From an uncultured Anaerolineaceae bacterium (GTDB lineage: Bacteria; Chloroflexota; Anaerolineae; Promineifilales; Promineifilaceae): 7,300 nt of DNA. Positions within the stretch are counted from its first letter, which is position 1; each line of letters opens with the position of its first letter. Where the stretch lies: positions 1-7,300 of the forward strand of contig CALBTC010000016.1 in assembly GCA_937967805.1 (NCBI GenBank), given 5' to 3'. Below the pieces are notes generated by a model that was not told the DNA's origin, searched no databases, and saw only the letters and a program-made list of their open reading frames with translations. Below are positions 1-5,515 of the stretch, piece by piece. The position numbers and the translations under genes were made by a program.

Positions 1-497
1 AGGTGCTGCCCTGGGCGGCCGTCGCCTTCATTGTCGGCGGTTTGGTCTCTATGGGTATGCCGGGGCTTTCCGGCTTTGTGGCTGAGTTTCCTATCTTCCT
101 GGGCGTTTGGGAAGGTAACGGCTTAAGCCTGACCGGAACTGCATTTGCGCTGAATCCGGCGAGCTTTTACCGCTGGATTGCCATACTTTCTGCGCTGGCC
201 ATTGTCATTACGGCCGCATACATTCTGCGCGCCGTAGGCAAGGTGTTCTTTGGTGAGTATGACGGTGAACGCTGGCACGACATGCGGCCCATTCTGGCCA
301 TCGACAAACTGACCCTGGTCGGTTTTGTGGTGATTTTGATCGTCATCGGCGTCTATCCGCAAATCATCGTGCCGATGGTGGAATCTGGCGTGCAGCCCGT
401 GGTGGCCCGCTTACAGGAAGCGCAGCAAGCATTTACGATTATAGACACGGTGCAGGTAGGCGCCCAAAACCTGCTGCATTGGTTGGGAGGTGCATAA
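1..497 (+). CDS. nuoM: NADH-quinone oxidoreductase subunit M, C-terminal part (5' truncated)
   Basis: This is the last 165 codons or so of an antiporter-like, proton-pumping membrane subunit of respiratory complex I. The reading frame is open from the window edge to the TAA at 495-497, so the gene begins upstream; the GTG at 3 is an internal valine, not a start. The stretch GMPGLSGFVAEFPIFLG (nt 54-104) matches the conserved NuoM segment GLPGTGNFVGEF. Its glutamate (codon 84-86) aligns by hand with the TM12 glutamate E407 of E. coli NuoM, which is part of the central proton axis. Two further hydrophobic segments follow, at about nt 168-245 and 300-370, as expected for the last helices. The next gene, nuoN, begins immediately after the stop, which is the usual end of a nuo operon. 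The M assignment over the related L and N subunits rests on this motif and on position before nuoN. Confidence 0.93.
   Translation, partial: VLPWAAVAFIVGGLVSMGMPGLSGFVAEFPIFLGVWEGNGLSLTGTAFALNPASFYRWIAILSALAIVITAAYILRAVGKVFFGEYDGERWHDMRPILAIDKLTLVGFVVILIVIGVYPQIIVPMVESGVQPVVARLQEAQQAFTIIDTVQVGAQNLLHWLGGA
485..490 (+). promoter_or_regulatory. ribosome binding site deciding the nuoN GTG start
   Basis: GGGAGG lies in the last codons of nuoM, 7 nt before the GTG at 498. It supports GTG as the start of nuoN and implies translation coupled to that of nuoM. Confidence 0.75.
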
Positions 498-2075
498 GTG
501 AGCATAGAACCAACACTTTCCTGGTATCTGGCCCTTGCGCCGGAAATTGCCCTGGCCATTTTGCTCGTTGCTATTCAGGTTTACAGCCGTGTGCTGCCCG
601 CAGATAAGCAGCGCAGCGTGGGCTTGATGACCGGCTGGGGCGCCCTCATCATTCTGCTGTTAACCTTGGGCCTCTGGTTCTTTGCCGGTGAGCCCGATGG
701 CCAACTGAGTCGAGATTTGAGCCAATCCCTTATTTGGGGCGGCATGATCCGGCACGATCTCATTACGCTGGTTTTCCGCGTTATCTTCCTGGCATCGTTG
801 ATGACCACCAGCCTGATTTCGCTGGACGTGAAGCGGCTGCAAGTCATTGAATATTATGCCCTGCTAATTTTGGCCACAATGGGCTTTAGCATGATGGCTG
901 CTTCCGCCGATTTAATCATGCTGTACATTGGTCTGGAACTGGCCAGTATTTCTTCCTACGTTTTGGCCGGATTCCTCAAAAATGAGGATCGGTCACCAGA
1001 ATCGGGGATGAAATATTTTGTCTATGGGGCGTTTGCCACCGGGCTGATGCTGTATGGTTTGAGCCTGATCTACGGGCTGACGCAGCAAACAAATCTGTAT
1101 GTCATCGGCAGTATGGTCGTTCAGGTGCCGTCTGCGGCTGACGCTGTTGGTAACGCCGCTCTGCTGACCGACGTGCAAAATATCAACGCCATCCTGCTGA
1201 TTGCAGCGGCGATGATCATTGTGGGTTTTGGCTTTAAGATTTCGGCCGTTCCTTTCCACTTTTGGACGCCGGATGTGTATGAAGGCAGCCCAACGCCGTT
1301 TACGGCATTTGTTTCCACCGCCTCCAAAGCGGCCGGTTTTGCCGTGTTCATGCGCGTTTTCACCTCTGGCATGTTGAACTTCACGCCAGGCAGCCTGGGG
1401 CAGCCGGGGCAGGGAACCGCGTGGTGGCCCATGCTCGTTTCCATGTGTATCATCACCATGACCATTGGTAACTTTGCTGCCATCTACCAGCGCAACATCA
1501 AGCGCATGTTGGCCTACTCCAGCGTGGCCCAGGCGGGCTACGCCATGATTGGTCTGGTGACGTTAACGCCGGATGGCTCCGGCGCCACGATGTTCTATCT
1601 GCTGATGTATGCGTTTACCAATATTGCTGCCTTTGGTGTCATCATTGTCATCAGCAACGTGTCTAAGTCGGAGCAGATGGAAGATTTTTATGGCCTGAAC
1701 AAGCGCTCGCCTTACCTGGCCCTGGTGATGCTGCTTGCCCTGCTGTCGCTGGGCGGCATTCCACCGACGGCGGGCTTTTTGGGCAAGTTCTTTGTCTTTA
1801 AAGCGGCCGTTGATGCCGGGTATTGGTGGCTGGCGCTGATTGGCATTTTGAACGCGTTTGTTGCCTTGTACTACTATTTGGGCGTCATCAAATATATGTA
1901 TTTGTATGATTCGGAACAGGAAGAGGTGGCTATTCCAGTATCTCGAGGTGCCTGGGTGGGGCTAGGTTTGTCTACTCTGTTTATCATTTATCTGGGTGTA
2001 TATGCGGGACCGGCTTTTGAGTGGACGCGTGAAGCGGCCGTTGCCTTCTTTTCCCTAGTTGGCATTGGTGGTTAA
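498..2075 (+). CDS. nuoN: NADH-quinone oxidoreductase subunit N
   Basis: This is a complete 525-residue polytopic membrane protein, one of the three antiporter-like proton-pumping subunits of complex I (E. coli NuoN is about 485 residues). The hallmark of the Proton_antipo_M family, GFKISAVPFHFWTPDVYEGSP, spans residues about 245-265 and is followed by TPFTAFVSTASKAAGF. Charged residues in membrane segments match the known proton path by hand alignment: E147 in LYIGLELASISSY (TM5), K247 in GFGFKISAVPF (TM7), K277 in STASKAAGF (TM8) and K430 in TAGFLGKFFVFKA (TM12). The segment KRMLAYSSVAQAGY (335-348) is also typical. The GTG start at 498 directly abuts the nuoM stop and has a GGGAGG site. 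The stop at 2073-2075 is followed by a hairpin and the promoter of the next operon, so nuoN is the last gene of the nuo cluster. Confidence 0.96.
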   Translation: MSIEPTLSWYLALAPEIALAILLVAIQVYSRVLPADKQRSVGLMTGWGALIILLLTLGLWFFAGEPDGQLSRDLSQSLIWGGMIRHDLITLVFRVIFLASLMTTSLISLDVKRLQVIEYYALLILATMGFSMMAASADLIMLYIGLELASISSYVLAGFLKNEDRSPESGMKYFVYGAFATGLMLYGLSLIYGLTQQTNLYVIGSMVVQVPSAADAVGNAALLTDVQNINAILLIAAAMIIVGFGFKISAVPFHFWTPDVYEGSPTPFTAFVSTASKAAGFAVFMRVFTSGMLNFTPGSLGQPGQGTAWWPMLVSMCIITMTIGNFAAIYQRNIKRMLAYSSVAQAGYAMIGLVTLTPDGSGATMFYLLMYAFTNIAAFGVIIVISNVSKSEQMEDFYGLNKRSPYLALVMLLALLSLGGIPPTAGFLGKFFVFKAAVDAGYWWLALIGILNAFVALYYYLGVIKYMYLYDSEQEEVAIPVSRGAWVGLGLSTLFIIYLGVYAGPAFEWTREAAVAFFSLVGIGG

Positions 2076-2079
2076 AGCC

Positions 2080-2100
2080 TGGAAAATGGTAAATTTTCCA
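2080..2100 (+). terminator. small hairpin after nuoN, possible weak terminator
   Basis: TGGAAAAT (2080-2087) pairs perfectly with ATTTTCCA (2093-2100) around the loop GGTAA, giving an 8-bp stem. It sits 5 nt after the nuoN stop, where a nuo terminator would be expected. The stem is AT-rich and no run of T follows directly (TTGCTTGACGTTTT comes next), so termination would be weak. It could instead protect the nuo 3' end or be incidental. Confidence 0.35.
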
Positions 2101-2128
2101 TTGCTTGACGTTTTAATTGTGATATAAT
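2101..2128 (+). promoter_or_regulatory. extended -10 promoter of the atp operon
   Basis: A perfect TATAAT at 2123-2128 is preceded by TG at 2120-2121 with one base between, making a textbook extended -10 element. TTGCTT at 2101-2106 lies 16 nt upstream and matches the -35 consensus at three of six bases. The better-looking TTGACG at 2105-2110 is only 12 nt away and cannot pair with this -10. Transcription would begin near 2135, giving a leader of about 24 nt before the first atp gene. This indicates that the atp genes have their own promoter rather than relying only on nuo read-through. Confidence 0.7.
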
Positions 2129-2150
2129 GCGCAAACTCGCGCTCATGAAT

Positions 2151-2154
2151 GAGG
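2151..2154 (+). promoter_or_regulatory. ribosome binding site deciding the TTG start of the AtpZ/AtpI-like gene
   Basis: GAGG lies 4 nt before the TTG at 2159. The frame is closed by TGA at 2150-2152 and no ATG occurs in frame until codon 65, so this TTG is the best-supported start. The spacing is short, which together with TTG suggests modest translation. Confidence 0.5.
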
Positions 2155-2158
2155 CATT

Positions 2159-2422
2159 TTGAAAGAAGATAATCAACAAACAAGCGTGCCAACCACTGTG
2201 GCACTTGTCGTGAGTCAAGTTGGTTGTGTCTCTGTCCTCATTATTGGCCTGGCCTTGGGCGCTGGCTTGTTACTTAACGAATTCCTGGGTACTCAAATAT
2301 TTACAGTGCTTTTTATATTGGGCAGCTTTCCCCTTGTCATTTATGTGACAATGCGGGTTGCTGTACGTGCACAACGTCAATTAACGGATACCCATTCTAC
2401 GGAGGATAAGTCAGAAGTATGA
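2159..2422 (+). CDS. atpZ: AtpZ/AtpI-family ATP synthase accessory membrane protein
   Basis: This small 87-residue protein has two predicted membrane helices, at about residues 13-39 and 45-67, and a charged C-terminal tail. The pattern LALGAGLLLNEFLGTQIFTVLFILGSFPLVIYV resembles the ATPase_gene1 (AtpZ/AtpI) family, with glycines in helix 1 and the short LGT turn before helix 2; an Asn (N40) stands where many homologues have Asp. Members commonly precede atpB and are linked to c-ring assembly or divalent-cation transport. Its position as the first gene of the atp operon fits. The start is TTG, since an in-frame stop lies just upstream. The stop overlaps the atpB start by ATGA (2419-2422), implying translational coupling. 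The symbol is tentative, because atpI is used for some relatives; the family is called from pattern and context only. Confidence 0.75.
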   Translation: MKEDNQQTSVPTTVALVVSQVGCVSVLIIGLALGAGLLLNEFLGTQIFTVLFILGSFPLVIYVTMRVAVRAQRQLTDTHSTEDKSEV

Positions 2423-3507
2423 AAAAAAGATACATCATTTATCTATGTGTATTGGGATTGATACTCCTTCAAGTCTTCCTAATGCCGTTACGGCCGTTTA
2501 TTCAGCTTCCGGGTGAAACGGTATATCGTTGGGCAGAAGGCTCGCCACTGAAAGGAGCTATGGCGTTTGGGTTTGGGCTTACGAACACCTTTCTGGCTGC
2601 CTTGTTGACCTTCGTCGTGATTCTGATTATCACGTTTAGCCTGAGAGCGCGCTCGCGAACCGCAGATGAAGTCCCCATTGGCTTTTACAATTTCTTTGAG
2701 ATGATCATTGAAATGGCCTACAACTATGTAGAAGGGTATGCCGGAAAATGGACAAAGCAGTTCTTCCCATTTTTCATGACCTTCATTCTATGGATTGTCT
2801 TGGCCAACTGGATGGCCCTGCTTCCCGGATATGATTCAGTTGGCAAGTGGGAAACAAGTGGCGAAATCGCTGTTCATCAATATGAGCTGGAAGAAGGCGA
2901 AAAGCCCAAGGATGAGGTGTACGAGGAGCTTGAAGAAGCAGCTCTGGCAGAAAATAGCCAGGGATTGCGCAGTGGCATATTTCTATTAAATCCGCAAACG
3001 AACGCCGTTGCAGATGCCCCGCTTGGCCCCGAGATACATCATGCGCCAACTGGTTTGAACCCTGAAGCGGCTGACTGGACCATTGTGCCCTATTTGCGCC
3101 CGGCTGCGACTGATTTGAACTTTACGCTGGCGCTGGCGCTTATCTCCGTTATTATGACGCAATATTATGGGATGCGAGCACAGGGGTGGAGCTATTGGTC
3201 AAAATTCTTTACCTGGAAAGCCGACAAAATCGCTGAATCACCCTTAGCTGTAATGGATACGGGCGTTGGTCTTCTGGAGTTTATTTCGGAAATCTTCAAA
3301 ATTGTCTCGTTTGCTTTCCGGCTTCTGGGTAATATTTTTGCGGGGATGGTCTTGCTCTTTGTAATTGCCTCCCTGCTGCCTGCGGCAAACCTGCTTTTCT
3401 ATCATCTTGAATTTGGCATTGGTTTGCTGCAAGGTGTGGTATTTGCTTTATTGACCCTCACCTTTATGCAGGGTGCAATAGAATCGCATCATGGCGAAGA
3501 GCATTGA
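2419..3507 (+). CDS. atpB: F0 ATP synthase subunit a, with a large acidic loop insert
   Basis: Subunit a forms the two proton half-channels next to the c-ring. The essential stator arginine is R301 in SFAFRLLGNIFAGMVLLF (298-315), and the conserved segment RPAATDLNFTLALAL spans 227-241. Q338 in GLLQGVVFALL aligns with E. coli Q252, and E331 with H245, while the E. coli E219 position is M310. Hydrophobic helices lie at about 5-24, 50-74, 116-136, 235-250, 283-318 and 335-352. At 362 residues it is about 90 longer than E. coli subunit a (271). Much of the excess is a hydrophilic, Glu-rich stretch between LLPG (134-137) and the RPAATDLN motif, probably facing outside the cytoplasm. The start overlaps the upstream stop. 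A GGAGG at 2401-2405 lies 13 nt away, which is long, so coupling may matter more than direct ribosome binding. Confidence 0.94.
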   Translation: MKKRYIIYLCVLGLILLQVFLMPLRPFIQLPGETVYRWAEGSPLKGAMAFGFGLTNTFLAALLTFVVILIITFSLRARSRTADEVPIGFYNFFEMIIEMAYNYVEGYAGKWTKQFFPFFMTFILWIVLANWMALLPGYDSVGKWETSGEIAVHQYELEEGEKPKDEVYEELEEAALAENSQGLRSGIFLLNPQTNAVADAPLGPEIHHAPTGLNPEAADWTIVPYLRPAATDLNFTLALALISVIMTQYYGMRAQGWSYWSKFFTWKADKIAESPLAVMDTGVGLLEFISEIFKIVSFAFRLLGNIFAGMVLLFVIASLLPAANLLFYHLEFGIGLLQGVVFALLTLTFMQGAIESHHGEEH

Positions 3508-3587
3508 TCGTACCTTTCTTATTTAATAAATAGTGGCTTTGAGCCTTTCCAATTGGACAATAACAACTTGCTTGGAGGATATATATC
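3508..3587 (+). promoter_or_regulatory. atpB-atpE leader with palindromes and a strong ribosome binding site
   Basis: This 80-nt gap carries TATTTAATAAATA, a 13-nt palindrome with a central base, then the mini-hairpin GGCTTTGAGCC and the palindrome TCCAATTGGA (3548-3557), and ends with GGAGG at 3574-3578, 9 nt before the atpE ATG. It is far longer than the other gaps in this operon except the atpE-atpF gap. The c subunit is needed in many copies per complex, and in E. coli the corresponding gap boosts atpE translation. A similar role here is inferred from position and the strong site. Confidence 0.4.
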
Positions 3588-3836
3588 ATGGAATTAGAAG
3601 CAGCAGTAGCAATCGCCGAGGGCTTGAAACTTCTTGGTGCAGGTTTGGCCATGACAGGCGCCATTGGTGCCGGTGCTGGTGTAGGTATTGTTGTGGGTGG
3701 TGCCGTACAGGGCATTGCCCGTAACCCGGATGCGGCCGGTACCATTACCGGTAACATGATTTTGGGTGTGGCCCTGGCGGAAGCGGTAGCTATCTATGCT
3801 CTGGTTGTCGCCCTGATTCTGATCTTTGTTGCTTAA
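3588..3836 (+). CDS. atpE: F0 ATP synthase subunit c (proton-type)
   Basis: This 82-residue hairpin of two membrane helices forms the rotor ring. Helix 1 carries the glycine repeat [11 protein letters not shown] (residues 27-37), the cytoplasmic loop is ARNPDAAG (44-51), and helix 2 carries the ion-binding carboxylate E65 in [11 protein letters not shown]. The ligands that mark sodium-binding rings, Gln near residue 32 and Ser/Thr after the glutamate, are replaced by V32 and A66, so proton coupling is expected. The length is within the normal 75-90 range. The start is ATG with GGAGG 9 nt upstream. Two stop codons in a row (TAA TAG, 3834-3839) end the gene, consistent with high expression. It lies between subunits a and b, in the standard order. 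Confidence 0.96.
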   Translation: MELEAAVAIAEGLKLLGAGLAMTGAIGAGAGVGIVVGGAVQGIARNPDAAGTITGNMILGVALAEAVAIYALVVALILIFVA

Positions 3837-3891
3837 TAGCTGATTTCATTGTCTGTTACGTCAACAAGGATGGATTAGGAGAGAAAAATAA

Positions 3892-4599
3892 ATGGACGCA
3901 TTAGGTATTAATTTAGGCTACATCTTGATGCAGGTTCTGCTCTTCACGATATTGTTTTTTGTGCTGCGTGGGTATTTATATAATCCCATCATAAACAATC
4001 TTGAAGAGCGGAAAACGAAGATCGCCAAGGGTTTAGAAGATGCCCGGCAGGCGGCCATCGCGCGCGACAATGCGGATGCGGAGGCCAAAAAGATCATGGA
4101 TGCGGCACGGGCCGAAGCAGCGCAACTGCGTATTGATGCTACGGCTCAGGCTGAAGAAACGGCCAACAGCATCCGGGCTCAGGCCAAGCAGGAAGCGGAA
4201 GAAATTGTTGCCTCAGCCCGTGAAGAGGCTGAAGAAGAACGAAATGCGATTATGGCCGGTGCTCGTGGGCAAATTGCTTCAATTGCTATTGCCGCAGCCA
4301 ACAAGCTGGTTGGTGAATCCCTAGATGAGAGCCGCCAGCGGGCGATTATTGCCGATTTCTTTGCCAAGGTTCCGGCCGATGCGGCGAAGTTGTCCGGCAC
4401 GTCGGGTGAAGTTACCAGCGCCGTGCCGCTGACGGATGCCGAGCAGTCTGAGGTGAAGAAGGCGCTGAATCTGGAACAGGTGACCTTTAAGGTAAATCCC
4501 AGCATTTTGGGCGGCCTGGTGGTTCGTGTTGGTGACAAGGTTGTAGACAGCAGCGTGGCTTCGCGCATGACTGCTATGCGTGAATCTTTGCAGAAGTAA
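3892..4599 (+). CDS. atpF: F-type ATP synthase subunit b fused to the C-terminal domain of subunit delta
   Basis: This 235-residue stator protein has one N-terminal membrane helix (about 10-27) and the b-type elbow RGYLYNPIINNLEERKTKI (26-44). A long, alanine- and charge-rich coiled coil follows (about 45-130), ending in the usual subunit b motif IAIAAANKLVGESLDE (131-146). Residues 172-235 do not look like subunit b: VTSAVPLT, then VNPSILGGLVVRVGDKVVDSS and a final helix ending LQK match the C-terminal domain of subunit delta (OSCP), whose hallmark is DPSxxGGxxxrxGDxxxDxSv. The six-helix N-terminal delta domain, normally about 100 residues that grip the top of F1, is absent: only about 25 residues separate the two modules. 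The ATG has GGAG 10 nt upstream. It is the last gene of the operon, and a strong terminator follows. The chimera is directly visible; what takes the place of the missing domain is unknown. Confidence 0.92.
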   Translation: MDALGINLGYILMQVLLFTILFFVLRGYLYNPIINNLEERKTKIAKGLEDARQAAIARDNADAEAKKIMDAARAEAAQLRIDATAQAEETANSIRAQAKQEAEEIVASAREEAEEERNAIMAGARGQIASIAIAAANKLVGESLDESRQRAIIADFFAKVPADAAKLSGTSGEVTSAVPLTDAEQSEVKKALNLEQVTFKVNPSILGGLVVRVGDKVVDSSVASRMTAMRESLQK

Positions 4600-4693
4600 G
4601 GTCCTCATTTAGGGGTGAGAAGCGTGCGGCGCTGTTTTTGGCTGCATGGAAGAAAAATAGGTCGTTGAGAAACGGCCGTAACAAAACAAGCCG

Positions 4694-4724
4694 AAAAAAA
4701 GCCAGGGATTGCCCTGGCTTTTTT
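4694..4724. terminator. bidirectional intrinsic terminator between atpF and the AIM24-like gene
   Basis: GCCAGGG (4701-4707) pairs with CCCTGGC (4712-4718) around the loop ATTG. The stem is flanked by A7 (4694-4700) and T6 (4719-4724), which extend it to 13 bp. Read on either strand it gives a GC-rich stem followed by a U-run, so it can end both the atp operon and the convergent minus-strand gene that stops at 4735. The 94 nt between the atpF stop and the A-run show no gene. Confidence 0.92.
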
Positions 4725-4734
4725 CTTGAACATT

Positions 4735-5418
4735 TTAGTTTGTTTTTATGGGCATGTACTGCATCAGCTTGGAAGCCAGATTAGCCAGCGGCAAACTTTG
4801 CAGCCAGATGCGGCCTGGACCCGTAAGCGAGGCCAGGAAAAGCCCTTCACCACCAAACAAAATGTTCTTGACGCCCTTCACGCGCTGGATGTCATAGTTG
4901 ACCGAGGGCTCGTACATGGCAATGTGGCCCGGATCAACCTGCATCGTTTCGCCGGCTTGCAGCGTGTATTCCCGTACTTCACCGGCAATTTCTATCCAGG
5001 CCATGCCAGGACCGGTTATTTTCTGCAAAATGAACCCTTCGCCGCCGAATAACCCACTGCCCAACTTGCGCCGGAAGTGCATTTCCAGCGAGACAGAATC
5101 TTCGGCCACCATGAAGGCATCCTTCTGGCAAATGCGGCTCTCGCCGCTGCCCAATGCTACGGGGACAATAGAACCCGGCGCTTCAGGGGTGAAGGTGACC
5201 ATGCTTTCGGCCCCTTTGCAGGTGTAGGTGGTTAGGAAGAGAGATTCACCGGAGAGGCTGCGGGCCAGGCCTTTGAGCAGGCCGCCGCGCGTGTTGGTGG
5301 ACATCTCGACGTTGCCTTTCATCCAGGCCATGCCGCCGGACTCGGTGAAGATGGATTCGCCGTTGTCCAGAAAAATATCAAGGGTTTGCAGGGTAGTGCC
5401 GTTTATTTCGTAACGCAT
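4735..5418 (-). CDS. AIM24 / TIGR00266-family protein
   Basis: This is a 227-residue soluble protein with no signal peptide or membrane helix. The pattern matches the AIM24/TIGR00266 (DUF124) family: ESGGMAWMKGNVEM (26-39), GGLLKGLARSLSGESLFLT (45-63) and two clear copies of LFGGEGxxLxxxTGPGxxW at 123-141 and 187-205, with a weaker copy around 54-74. The family folds as stacked beta repeats. The yeast AIM24 relative is mitochondrial and needed for inner-membrane organisation, but the bacterial biochemical role is unknown, so no function is assigned. The length is near the usual 220-260. The ATG is preceded by AAGGAG with 7 nt spacing (5426-5431 on the plus strand). It converges with the atp operon on a shared terminator and diverges from the phosphodiesterase gene. 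It looks like a single-gene transcript. Confidence 0.85.
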   Translation of the reverse strand: MRYEINGTTLQTLDIFLDNGESIFTESGGMAWMKGNVEMSTNTRGGLLKGLARSLSGESLFLTTYTCKGAESMVTFTPEAPGSIVPVALGSGESRICQKDAFMVAEDSVSLEMHFRRKLGSGLFGGEGFILQKITGPGMAWIEIAGEVREYTLQAGETMQVDPGHIAMYEPSVNYDIQRVKGVKNILFGGEGLFLASLTGPGRIWLQSLPLANLASKLMQYMPIKTN

Positions 5419-5480
5419 CTTGAAACTCCTTATTTATGAGCAATTGACGGTTTCTGTGCAAATTGGTTTTGCTGCCTAAA

Positions 5481-5489
5481 ATTATAGCA
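5481..5489 (-). promoter_or_regulatory. extended -10 promoter of the AIM24-like gene
   Basis: Read on the minus strand, this is TGCTATAAT, a perfect TATAAT (plus 5481-5486) with the extended TG element. No good -35 lies 16-18 nt upstream, as is common for extended -10 promoters. Transcription would begin near 5474, giving a leader of about 55 nt. The divergent gene must use the same 97-bp gap; TAAAAT at 5477-5482 is a possible plus-strand -10, but no convincing -35 accompanies it. Confidence 0.55.
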
Positions 5490-5515
5490 AATCTGAAAGG
5501 TAAAAGAGTGATTGA

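Noticed and set aside
3..5. GTG at 3 as the start of a short membrane protein
   Set aside because: The sequence from here is the middle of NuoM. The gene runs in from outside the window.
1121..1483. 120-codon open frame on the minus strand inside nuoN
   Set aside because: It lies opposite a strongly conserved NuoN core, has no recognisable domain and no good ribosome binding site. It is a shadow of the coding bias.
2105..2128. TTGACG followed by TATAAT as a paired -35/-10 promoter
   Set aside because: The spacer is only 12 nt, too short for a sigma-70 promoter. The extended TG element with TTGCTT 16 nt upstream is the more consistent reading.
3588..3836. Sodium-coupled c-ring
   Set aside because: The usual sodium ligands, Gln on helix 1 and Ser or Thr next to the helix 2 glutamate, are V32 and A66.
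4179..4568. 129-codon minus-strand open frame inside the atpF gene
   Set aside because: It is antisense to clear subunit b and delta sequence, and its Ser/Arg/Ala-rich composition mirrors the codons opposite.
3892..4599. The b-delta fusion as an artefact of a frameshift or lost stop between atpF and atpH
   Set aside because: One frame stays open throughout, and only about 25 codons separate the two modules. The N-terminal delta domain does not fit in any frame there, so this is a real absence of that domain and not a broken boundary.
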